From Codonopsis lanceolata (Eukaryota; Streptophyta; Magnoliopsida; Asterales; Campanulaceae): a stretch of DNA of 64,000 bases. Below the pieces are notes generated by a model. That model made no database searches. It saw only the letters and a program-made list of their open reading frames with translations, and was not told where the DNA came from. The stretch covers positions 82,376,407 to 82,440,406 of the forward strand of contig CM028380.1 in NCBI GenBank assembly GCA_013146195.2, in the 5' to 3' direction. The position numbers and the translations under genes were made by a program. Shown here one piece after another: positions 11,501 to 23,500 of this stretch (position 1 is its first letter; every line of letters starts with the position of its first letter).

Positions 11501-14500
11501 TTGATCAGATTGCAAGCTCATCGAATTGCAAGTACAGAAATTTCACAAACCTCACTGTCATGACCACGAAACTTTCTAATCACACGACCAGTTGCTACAT
11601 CCCAATAAAAGACTTGTCGATCACCGCCACATGAGCATAGCTTTGAGTTATCCCTACATTACAATACAAATTATATACTTCTGAGAAGCAAGAAAAAGAA
11701 AACACTGAGTAATTAAGTTTTCATGAATTCAAACAGTTAAACTATAATTCCAGAATAATCTCTGAATTTTGAAATCTAACGTTGGTCAGACATATATCAT
11801 CCATGATTAAGGCCGACTTAAATGTTCATATTTTCTGCTTCAATGCAAATGTAATGTGCATGATCTGCGATTCACAAAAGTTAAAGCTCATAGGTAAACA
11901 TGAGTGGGCAGGTAATGACAAGAATATATCTCACTCCATTTTGGATTTCATTGTTAACTGACAAGAAATGGCAAAACGAAGCCTTAGGTTCGTAAGTAGT
12001 CTGGCTTCAAAGGGGCCCCACAAAACTAATGCTATTCTTTATGAATTGTTTGCTTTGCTACTTGGAGCGAGCTCATCTAACCAGAATTTATTTTTTTTTT
12101 ATAGGTAAAATACGTATAAATATGAGCGTCAAAACAGGTGACGCATCCTTTGTACACTAGGAGTATACATACTACTCAATACTAAAACTATTCACAAAAT
12201 CCACAAAAGAATGACCGAGAGATCAATCAATCGACGAACACCACAAAAACAAAGTACGCAAAAGACAATCTCGAAGATTCTTCTATTCCTCTCTTTCCAA
12301 ATGGTCCACCAAACACCCACCGGAATAGCACCCCAAAGAATATTGCTCCTCCTGTAATTATACAACGACCAACTCAAAAGCATCCCCCGAACAGAACTCA
12401 GCATTACCCACGAAATCCCAAAAAGCCCTAGTACCGTATACCATAAAGGAGCCACCAAACAATGCAGTAACAAGTGATTAACACTCTTTGTTACCTTCGT
12501 ACATGTAGCACCAGTTCACATGAACCATCCCCCTTTTGCATATGTTTTCTCCTGCAAGAATCGCCTCATGGGAGGCTTCCCAAACAAAAAGGGTAGCACG
12601 ACTGAGCGCAATACTTCTTCATATTTTTTTCCAAGGAAAGTAATACCCATCTCTGCCCGACATAGCAAGAAAGTAAGATTTGACAATAAACTTTTTGCTA
12701 TTCGACACAACCCACCTCGCCGTATCATTTCTGCTCCCGTCAAATCTGATGCGAATATAGTGAAGTGAAAAAATTACCACAAATATCCATCTCCCAGTCT
12801 TGAAGATCCCTACGAAACAAGGTGTTCCAAACCACTCTACCATGATCAATTTGAAGCACCAAACTAACATAACATGTTTTGTCCAGTCAGATTGTACAAA
12901 TCAGGATACTCTCCAAAGTTCATCCTCCCCACACCACTTATCTTCCCAAAATCTAACTTCAGGCATAATGGCAGAGAAGAGGGCCAGCACGAGGGCACGC
13001 AGGAATTCAAATTTTAAACCCTCTAAGCCAAACGACATAGTTAAGAGGTGGAGAGGGTACTCTTCGAACAGGGGTGTTAGTGGTAATAGGCCTCATGGGC
13101 TGTATGTCAAAAGAGTTGGACCTTGGGATGGGCATTTGAATAAGAGAGTGAAGGGGAAGGCTGTTTGGGCTCCTATAAAGACAGTCTATGGCTTCTCAAG
13201 AGGATGTGGGTACAGGAGGCAAAATTAGTGGGCCTTTTGAATCTGCCTTCAATTTTAATTCCGAGAACATTCTAGTCGGTGGCAATGGGTCGGGTGAGAA
13301 GGAGGATACAGTTATAATTAGTTATAATTGAGGATAGGAAGGTCGGAGTTCAAGTGGAGACCGACAAGACGAGATTCTTTTTTCCTGAGGTTTTCGTAGG
13401 CGTGACGAAGGCGTCTACAAGGGAGGAGCAAGCGACGAGTTTGACGGAAGAGTATCGAAGGGATGTGAGTGTCGAAAAGGACTTCATTCCACCAAAAGGA
13501 AGTTCAGAGTAGGTTTTGGGCGCAGGTAGTTCCGAAGGGAGTCACTCTTCTGCCGGGTATGACCAGTCGACGGAGGGGCAAGAGGAGGAATTGGTGGATA
13601 AGGAAGAATTGGTGGAGCCAATCAAATGCACCCCCCTTAACACTATTCATCCTGAGGACGTAAGTGATTCAGAATCTTTGCAGAATTGTTCATCACAGGA
13701 GGAGTTATCGATTTGAGTTTGCAGGAGAGCTAAAGGCTTTGGCAGATATTTGGGTGTGGCCTGTGATGGTTTTGAAGACAAGATTATGAATTTGCTCTTG
13801 GATATTGAGAAACAGTGGCGAACTTCAGATGTGAAAAAGAAGCCGCAAAGTACTGCTGTGAGAGAAAACGGAAAAAGAGAATTGAAGCAATTGTGTAGTA
13901 GCCTGAAGTTTCAAAAATCTGAAAGTATTGAAGGGGAGGGGAGGAGAAATTGCAAACATATTTAAATTTATCATGCATCTAAGAATTATTTCAAGGAATG
14001 TGTGGGGAATAAATAATGAGGACAAGATTAACAATTAAGGCTGCTCTAAGGAGGTGGAAACCGTATTTAATCTGCCTTCAAGAAACGAACATGCAATCGA
14101 TTGACAGGAGGGTGGTTAGTAGTCTAAGGAATGGCAGATGGACAGACCGGGTGTTTTCACAGTCTACTGGTTCAGCGGGAGGTATTCTCGTTATGTGGGA
14201 TAGATGGGTGTTTTCTAAGGTGGATGTAGTGGTGGGAGAGTATTCAGTTTCTGTTCTATTGAAGTCGATTGAGGAAGCGAAGGAGTGGATCTTTTCAGGG
14301 GTGTATGGGCCCTGTACAGACAACATTCGTCAGCGATTGTGGGAAGAGTTAAGATGGAGAGCTCCTTGGTGTATAGGAGGAGATTTTATTGTGGTTAGAC
14401 ATCCAGCGGAACGTTCGGTGTGCAGGTCTTTTCTAGGGCGATGTTGGAATTTAATGAGTTCATTAATGACATGGGGCTGATGGATTTGAATTTACTGGGT

Positions 14501-17500
14501 GGAAATTTCACGTGGTTTAGACATGGGGTACAACAATTCTCTAGAATTGACAGATATCTAATCTCTGCAGACTTGGACTGATTTTTTTAGTGATATGGGG
14601 CAGCATTGTTTACCTAGAGTTGTCTCTGACCTGTTCCCCTTCTATTGGAGTGTGGGGGTTTGAGGAAAGGAAAGTCTCCTTTTAGATTTGAGAATATGTG
14701 GCTTTTACAGCCTGGTTTCTTGGACTGGATTCGCTCCAGATGGTGTTCGTATGAGATTAGTGGGAGACCGGATTTTATCCTTGCTAGGAAACTGAAACTT
14801 CTTAAGATGGATTTGAAAGCGTGGAACAAGGAGGTGTTTGGGAGGATATATCAAAATTAAGAAAGCAATGGAAGAGATCAAATTGTTCAATGAAATCAGG
14901 AGGTTTGGATGATACAGAAGAAGAGTCACGGAAGAATTTGAAAAGTGAACTTGAGTTGTTGCTTTTAAAGGAGGAGGTTTGCTGGAGCCAAAAATCAAGG
15001 GTGCAGTGGCTGAAGTTTGCGATAGCGTAAAAAATGGAGGTTTGGGTATCAAAAATCTGAAGTTTTTCAATTTGGCTCTTTTGGGGAAGTGGCTTTGGAG
15101 ATATGTGGTGGATAGGAATGCTTGGTGGAGGAGAGTGGTGGTGAGCTTGTATGGTGTGGGGGAGCATTTGTGGTTTCCGAAGGACGTTTCTACATGTTAT
15201 GGGGTGCGAGTTTGGAAAGGTGCAAGGAAAGGAAGGGTTGGGCTCAGTTTGAGAGACATATATCTTTTGAGGTTGGTAATGGGTCCAAAGTTAGATTTTG
15301 GAAGGATAAATGGTGTGATGACCTGGAGTTATGGAGATCCTTCACAGCTTTGTTAAACTTAGCAAGTGAAAAAGATTGCTTAGTTAATTCGATTCTAAAT
15401 ATAGAGGATGGTAAAGTTTATTGGAGTCCCATATTTCGGAGAGATCTTCAAGATTGAGAGATGGATTCTTGTGTTCAGTTTTTTGCCAAGTTATATTCTT
15501 ACTCGGTTGGTCAGCGGGAGGATAGGGCGGTGTGGGTGGGTTTGAAGAGGAGGACTTTTTCAGTTAGATCCTATTATCATATTATTTCTAACACAGAGGA
15601 TTGTATTCCCTTGGAGAAGTATTTAGAGAGTGAAAGCTCCAAGTAGAGTTTTGTTCTTTGCGTGGGAAACTGCTCGAGAAGTCATTTTTACGGATGATAA
15701 TTTGCAGAGACGTCAAGTGGCCTATGTTAATTGGTGTTTCATGTGCAAAGGATGTGATGAAAATGTGAATCACCTGTTGCTTCATTGCCCGATTGTGACG
15801 ATGATTTGGAATTCAATGCTAAGTATGTTCTCTATTGCTTGGGTGATGTCGAGATAGTTAAAGATCTCCTTTTGAGCTGGTCTTCGTACAAGCGGAGAAG
15901 AAGAAGGAATAGCTTTTGGCACGCAGTCCCTCTGGGTATTTGGTGGACCATATGGAGGGAAGGGAATAGAAGGGTGTTTGAGGATGAGGAGAGGACGGTG
16001 GATAGGTTGAAGGATGAGCTGCTTCGCATGTTGTTCTTTTGGGGGTTGAGGATACTAATTCTTCTAATATTCATAACAACTCATGTATTGATTTTGTTAA
16101 TAGTTTTTCTATAGATTAGTTTGACTGTGTATGCTTATAGTTTGTAAAAAGGACACGTCTCCTGCTTAGACGCTTTGGTATATAATACTTTACTTATCAA
16201 ACAAAAAAAGGGTGCAGTGGCTGAAAGAAGGGGATAAAAATATAAAAAATTTCCATAAGATGGCGAGTGCGCATAAGAATATGAATCAGATTCGGAAAAT
16301 TTATATTGGAGAGAATCTTCTCAAAGATAAGGATGCTATTTTTTTTATAAAGGTAAATGAATTTATATCGCGTCAAACTGGTGACGCGTCCTATATACAC
16401 AAGAAGTATTTATTGCCAAAAGACTAACATAAATGAAACACAAAATCTACAAAAGAGGAAGACAGGGGAATATGTGAATGCTCAGCCCCCTCTGCACACC
16501 ACACAAACAGGAGATGAAGCATAACACTCTTCATTTCTGAGATGTATCCTTCCTCATTATCAAAAGCTCTCAGGTTTCTTTCCTTCCAGATTGTCCACCA
16601 CACCCCCAAGGAACAACTTCCCACAAAATATTTCATCTGCCAAAAATACCTCCAACTCCACAATAAGTCTTTGGAGGCCTCCGGAAGCACCCACACCACT
16701 TTGAACAAGCGGAACATAAAGTTCCACAATTCCCCGACCACCGGGCAATGCAAAACCAAGTGATTTACACTCTCCTTGCACAAAAAGCATTTGTTAACAT
16801 ATATCATCCCTCTTTTCCTCAAATTATCCTCGGTTAGAATAGTCTTGTTCGCCACTTCCCAAGTAAAAAAGGCTACACGGCTTGGAGCTACTGACTTCCA
16901 TGCTAATGGCAACCCCTCTCTATCTATCAGCTTGGAATAATAGCCTTAAGGGGAAGGTATTGTGGAGAGGGTCGAAGGATAGCAAATTCTCATATAGGGA
17001 TGCTATTAAGGTATTGTGGAGTTCTATTCTAAGCTGAATTCGGATAGTGGGGAATGGCATCATAAACTGGAGGGTACTTATTTTAAAAATCTTGAGGAGG
17101 AGGATAGGTGTTTATTAGAATGCCCTTTCTCAGAAGAGGAGGTGTTGACAGCCTTGCGTAGTATAAATGGAGATAAGGCTCCAGGTCCGGATGGTTTCTC
17201 TATAGCCTTCTTCTCTTCTTGTTGGGAGATTCTCAAAGATAATATTATCGATGTATTCCACTATTTTCACGCCAACTTGTGTTTCGAGAAGAGTCTCAAT
17301 GCTACTTTCATCACCCTTATCCCGAAGAAGGCCGGTGCTACCAATCTGGGAGAGTTTACACCCATAAGTCTTGTTGGAGATTTCTACAAAATATTATCCA
17401 AAGTATTATTAGTCAGGTGATTGGTAAGTTGGTGACAGATTCTCAACATGCGTTTGTAGGGGAGAGACAAATTATAGATGCGTCATTTATCTCTGGTAAG

Positions 17501-20500
17501 GTTGTGGATTCAAGGATGCAACAGCTGTCCAGGTTTGATATGTAAGCTGATATCGAGAAGGCATATGATCAAGATAATTGGGAGTTTTTGGTGTTTTTAA
17601 TGGAAAGGATGCAGTTTGGTGTTAAATGCAGGAAGTGGATTATGTTTTGCATCTCTTCGGCGCGGTTAACCTGCTGGTGTCTTTGCTAGCTCGAGGGGTT
17701 TGAGGCAAGGAGATCCCATTTCTCCATTTTTATTCATCATAATTATGGAGGCATTGAGCGGTCTCATTCTCATTGATAGAGCTAAAGCTGTAAGTGGTGG
17801 ATTTATTCGTGGTTTTAGGATGGGACACGCATCGAGGTGATGAGGTTGCCATCTCTTATATGCTCTTTGCGGACGACACTTTAATTTTTTGCGATGCTGA
17901 GCTACGCAGTTGGGATACCTTCGGCTTGTGCTCATTTTCTTCCAAATGGTATCGGGTTTTCGAATTAACCTCACTAGGAGTAAAATCATCCGATTGGCCG
18001 TGGTGGAGAACATAAATCTGCTTGCTACAGTGTTTGGGTGTAAGGTATCTCATTTACCTTCGACATACCTAGGTTTGCTGATTGGAGCGCCATTCAGAAG
18101 TAGAGCTATGTGGAATCCGGTTGTTGAAAGATTGGTCAACGGTTGACGAGGTGGAAGAAATGTCCAAAGCGGGTAGGCTAACTCTCATAAAAAATACTCA
18201 GCCAAGCCTACTTGTTCCTTTTCGCTGTTTGTGGTGCCTGCCTCAGTTCGAAATATTTTGGAGAAGATGGAGAGGGACTTCTTGTGGGAGGGTCAAGGGG
18301 AGGAGCATAAGTTCCATATAGTTAAATGGAATAAGGTGTGTTCGAACATTAGGGAGGGAGGCTTAGGTATCAAGAATTTAAGTCCATTCAATTCAGCATT
18401 ACTTGGCAAATGTCTTTGGCGCTATATGAAAGAGCATGGGTTGTGGAGAAGGGTGGTGATCCGTAGATACGGAGAGGGAGATCATAATTGGTTTCCTAAA
18501 ATTGTCGCTACTTCTTTCGGGTCAGAAGTTTGGAAAGGTATTTATAAAGGGTGGGCGCAGTTTGAAAGATTTGTTTCTTTCAAGGTTGGCAATGGTTCGA
18601 AAGTCGGATTTGGGAAAGATAAATGGTGTGGGGGGAGGAACTTTGGAGAGTATCCTGATTTGTACAATATGGTTGTGGACAACATGGAAGGGTGGTTTGG
18701 AACCCCTTGTTTCGTAGGGATCTTCAAGACTGGGAGATGGAAATTTGTGGTAATTTCTTCACTTCGCTCTATTCGCACCCGATTGACGGGAGCAGAAATA
18801 ACAAGGTGAGGTGGGCTGCGATGAATTGCAAGAAATTTTCGGTCAAATCTTACTTTCTCGCTATTTCGGGCCGAGATGGGTATTCCTTCCCTTGGAAAAG
18901 CATATGGAGAAGTATTGCTCCAAGTCGTGCTACTTTTTTTGTTTGGGAAGCCTGCCATGAGGCGATTCTTACATGTGGAAACCAACGTAAAAGGGGGATG
19001 GTTTATGTAAACTGATGCTACATGTGCAAAGGCAACGGAGTGTAAATCACCTATTATTGCATTGTCTGGTGGCTCGTTCTTTATGGTATACGATACTGGG
19101 GCTTTTTGGGATTTCGTGGGTAATGCCCACTTCTGTTCGGGAGATGCTCTTGAGTTGGTCGTTGTACAATCGCAAGAGGAGGAATATTCTTTGGAGAGCT
19201 ATTCGGGCATGTGTTTGGTGGACATTTGAAAAGAGAGGAATAGAAGAATTTTCGATGATAATGAGGTCTCATTGGATCATTTGAGAGACTATCTACTGCG
19301 TACATTGTTTTTGTAGTGTTCGGCGATAAATCAATCTCTCGGTCATTCTTTTGTGGATTTGTGAATAGTGTTAGTATTGAGTAGTCTATATACTCCTAGT
19401 GTACAAAGGACTCGTCACTTGTTTTGACGCTCATATTTAATTATTTATACATATTTTACCTATCAAAAAAAAATCGAACGTGGACTGCCCTTACCCCGAA
19501 CAGAAACTCTAAGAAATACGCCTTGTCGATTTCTCTCCTTCGCAAACAATACCTCCTTGCACTTGGCAGATAGTTTCTTCCAGAAGTAGCCTTGTTGCAC
19601 AAAAGCTTTCTCCATCCACTTGCTAATCCACAAGGTTTCTTCAGAGGAGAAAACTGCTTCGAAGACTACCTCTACTTCTCTCCAAGAACTTGAAACATGC
19701 CCGATTTTGAACAATACTCCTGACCACCTCGAAAGATTTCCTACCAGCCTGGAATTGAGTTTTATCTACAGAACTCATCTTCTAACAGATTGAAAATTAC
19801 ATTCCATAGAGAAATTTTAGAGAGAGCATCTTCTAACAGATTGAAAATTACATTGCATAGAGAAACTGGACAATGTTTTTGGACAGAACACAAATAGAGC
19901 ATAAGAATTTAACTAACATTTTCTCAACACTACTTCTTGGGCATGCTAGCTTGGTTTTCCAGGAACTGCAATACTCTTCAACAGTATCACTTGATTCAAG
20001 AACAACTATTCGCTCTTACCTGAACAGGGACAGTTAACGATGGAGACAGATAGCAAACCCATCTGATCTACCTCAGGAGGGAGACCTGCTTAACTCCAAC
20101 GGCCTCTGTTTTATTTCTTTTTCACTTTCTCTCTTCTTTTAAGTTGAGGCAGTGGAACCAAAATGCCTGTGCATATTCTACTGTTACTACATTGGTTTTT
20201 TTTTCATATAGGAGCTTTATAAAACCATTGTATACCTAACTGTCACAATAAGTAATAAGTGCCTTAATTTTCAAAATAGAAGATCAAAGGTAGGGATATA
20301 AAACTTCGAGAAATGCATTAAAAGTTCAAGAAAGTCATACAACCTTTGTACCAATGAAATGAGTATCACTTGAGTCTCGACTCTTGAGTTCGTGGTTGAG
20401 ACTAGATTGATGGATACAAGTAACTTGAATTTCTTATAATCCCCATAATTTCATTAAGAGTAATGATATGGGTACCTAATGAGTACCTAAAATAATACAC

Positions 20501-23500
20501 GTAATGATGTGGAAGCTAAGATGTCATTGATGGACCCCATTGTTTACTTAATTACTAACTCAATGTTTAACTAACATTGGTTAAATTTCAATTCTAAAAT
20601 GTTTTTTCTTAAAAGAAAAGAAAATGCTAAAACAGTAAAAGCTAGGCTGCAAATTTCCGTCCAAACACGAGTTGCCGTTCTGCTTCTACTTCTTCACTGG
20701 CGTAGGCAACCGATGATGACATCCCATTTTGCGAATCTCAGGTCTCTCTCTCTTTCCATCGCAATACAGCTCCTATTGTCTGCAAAACAATGGGTGCTAG
20801 GGCTGTGAATTTCGTCCAAACACGAGTTGTCCTTCTGCTTCTACTTCTTCACCGGCGTCGGCAACCGAAGATAAAAGTTTTAACCCAGGACGCCAATGTG
20901 ACATGTATGTACTAAAACTAGAACAAGGATCCCGTCAAAATAAAAAAAACTTCGGCAGCAACTAGTTGAGGGCATGATACATTTAACTTGAAATCACTCA
21001 AGAAAGTCCACCAATGAAGTCAAACAGTTTGAGAAAGCTTCTCTGAACAGAACAGCGGTAAAAAACTTTTAGGATTGAAATTTAGAAACCTTTTAGGATT
21101 GAAATTAGGGTTAAACATTGAGTTAGTAATCAAGTAAAAAATGGGGTCCATTAACGCCACCTCATCTTCCGCATCATTAGGTGTATTATTTTAGGTAATC
21201 ATTAAGTACCCATATCATTACTCTTTCATTAAAACTGATAATTAGGAATGTAGATGGTACTAAATGACTTAAACAACCAACAATAATCACAATTTGGAGT
21301 TTTTAGGTCGGTGCTTAGTTGGGCGTGTAGGGGATTTGGAAGACTCAATTACAACCAAAGAGGAACTGCAAAGATGGGTAAATAGTCATTGGAAAGTGGC
21401 TGGAGGAGTCAAGATTTTTGCTTTGAGTGGGGTTCATTTTCTGTTTGTCTTTCCCTCCGGTAAAGAGGCTCGACGTCTTTTAAATTTGAAAAAATGGACT
21501 GTCAATCAGAGTTCATTACATTTGGAATGTTGGGATCCACTTTCTTTGTGCTATGTTGAAGGAAGGAACCCAAAGGAGGTTTGGGTGAGGGTTCTAGGAT
21601 TACCGCTGCATCTGTGGAGCAGGTCGGTCTTTATGGAGATTGGGAAGAAATGTGGAGGATTGGTGAGGTTGGATGAAGCTACCGAGAACAAATCAAAATT
21701 GAGATGGGGCCGTATTTTGGTTCGACACAAGGAAGATATGCCGGCGACTATTCGTATTGGGGTTGGGGACAGAATTTTCGTTGTTCCGTTATGGGTGGAG
21801 TCGTCTGCTTCTTTCTTTCCGCGGAGTAGAGAGGATAAAGGTAAGAACACAGAAAGTTCGTTGGTATCGAAGGTGCAGTTTGTTGAGAACAACGCAAGTG
21901 AGGAGCTTGCCGGGATACAACGAGTGCATTATCAAGGCCTTCGAGAAACTGATAATTTCAGGCATAAGGGCAGAGAAGAAGGGACAAGCTCGTGGGCTCA
22001 CAGGAATTTAAATTTTAAACCCTCAAAACCAATCGTCGTAGCTAAGAGAAGGAGTGGGTTTCTTTCGAATAGGGGTGGCAGTGGTGTTAGGCCTCATGGG
22101 TTGGCTGTCAAAAAAAATGGGCATTGGTTTGGGACTCTTAACAAGAGAGTGAAGGGGAAGGCTGTTTGGGCTCCCATTAAGAACAAGCGTTCAGTTTCTC
22201 AGAAGGAGGTGGATGCGGTTACAGGAGGCAAAATTAGTGGGCCATTTGTATCTGCCTTCTATGCTAATGGTAAGAACAGAACAGTAAATGGTAATGAGCC
22301 AGGTGAGAAGGAGAAGGAAGATCCAGTTATAATTGAGGATAGGCTACTGGGTGCTCAAGTGGAGTATGACAAGACGAGATTTTTCTTTCCTGAGGCTTTC
22401 GTAGATGTGATGAAGGCGCCTGAAGGGGAGGAGCAAGCGACGGGTTCGACTGAAGAGTTTTGAAGTGATGAGAGTGTCGAAAAGGATTTAGTCTCTCCAG
22501 AAGGAATTATGGAGCAAGTGTCGGGTTCAGACTGTTCCGAAGGGAGTCACTCTTCTGCGGGGTGTGCCCAATTGATGGAGGGGCAAGAGGTGGAAATGGT
22601 GGATAAGGAAGATCTGGTGGAGCCAATCAAATGCACCCCTCTTAACACGATTCACCCATAGGATGTGAGTGATTCAGATTCTTTGCAGGATTGTTCATCG
22701 CAGGAGGATTTGTCGTTATGGGTTCGTAGGAGAGCTAAAGGTCTTGGCAGATATCTGGGAGTGGCCTGTGATGGTTTTGATGACAGGATTATGGATTTGC
22801 TCTTGGATATTGAGAAGCAGTGGAGAACTTCAGAAGCGAAAAAGGGGCCACAGAAAACAGCTGTGAGAGAAAAAGGAAAAAGAGAATTAAAGCAGTTGTG
22901 TAGCAGTTTGAAGTTTCATAAATCTGGTTGTTTGGATTATGGATTTGCTCTTGGATATTGAGAAGCAGTGGAGAACTTCAGAAGCGAAAAAGGGGCCACA
23001 GAAAACAGCTGTGAGAGAAAAAGGAAAAAGAGAATTAAAGCAGTTGTGTAGCAGTCTGAAGTTTCATAAGTCTGGTTGTTTGGAGGGGGAGGGGAGGAGG
23101 AATCGCAATCAGAAATAAGTTTATCATGCATCTAAAAATAGTTTCTTGGAATGTGTGGGGTCTAAATTCTGTGAGGAAAAGATTAGTTATTAAGGCTGCT
23201 TTAAGAAGGTGGAATCCACATTTAATCTATCTTCAAGAAACAAATATGCAAGCTATTGACGGTAGGTTGGCTAGTAGTTTAGGATTTGGCAGGTGGACTG
23301 ATTGGGTGTTTTCTCGGTCTATTGGTTCAGCTGGTGGTATTCTTGTTATGTGGGATAAAAGGATGATTAATAAGGTGGATGCAGTGGTGGGAGAACATTC
23401 TGTTTCTGTTCTGTTGAAGTCGTTGGTGGATGATAAGGAGTGGATTTTTTCTGGGGTGTATGGGCCATGTGCAGACAACCTCCATCAGAACTTGTGGGAA

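Larger units (their letters stand above)
12964..19473 (+). mobile_element. L1-type LINE, copy C, interrupted by two later LINE insertions
   Basis: The element lacks the ORF1 N-terminus and starts in mid ORF1 (compare 21957 of copy D). It consists of 12964-15014, 16226-16340 and 17008-19473. Segments: ORF1 C-terminal part (12968-13960, broken), AP-type endonuclease (about 13979-14600, with CLQETNMQSID and WCIGGDF), reverse transcriptase (about 17016-18310, with NGDKAPGPDGFS and the catalytic FADD in LFADDTLIFCDAE), then zf-RVT and a 3' UTR ending TTTTACCTATC plus A9 at about 19465-19473. Many stops and frameshifts make it inactive. It lies in WDR83 intron 1, opposite to the host gene. Removal of the insertions at 15015-16207 and 16341-16997 restores collinearity with copy D. 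Confidence 0.8.

Noticed and set aside
12520..13228. Plus-strand frames at 12520-12768 and 12800-13228 as proteins
   Set aside because: They are antisense shadows of LINE copy A, or fuse that antisense with LINE C ORF1.
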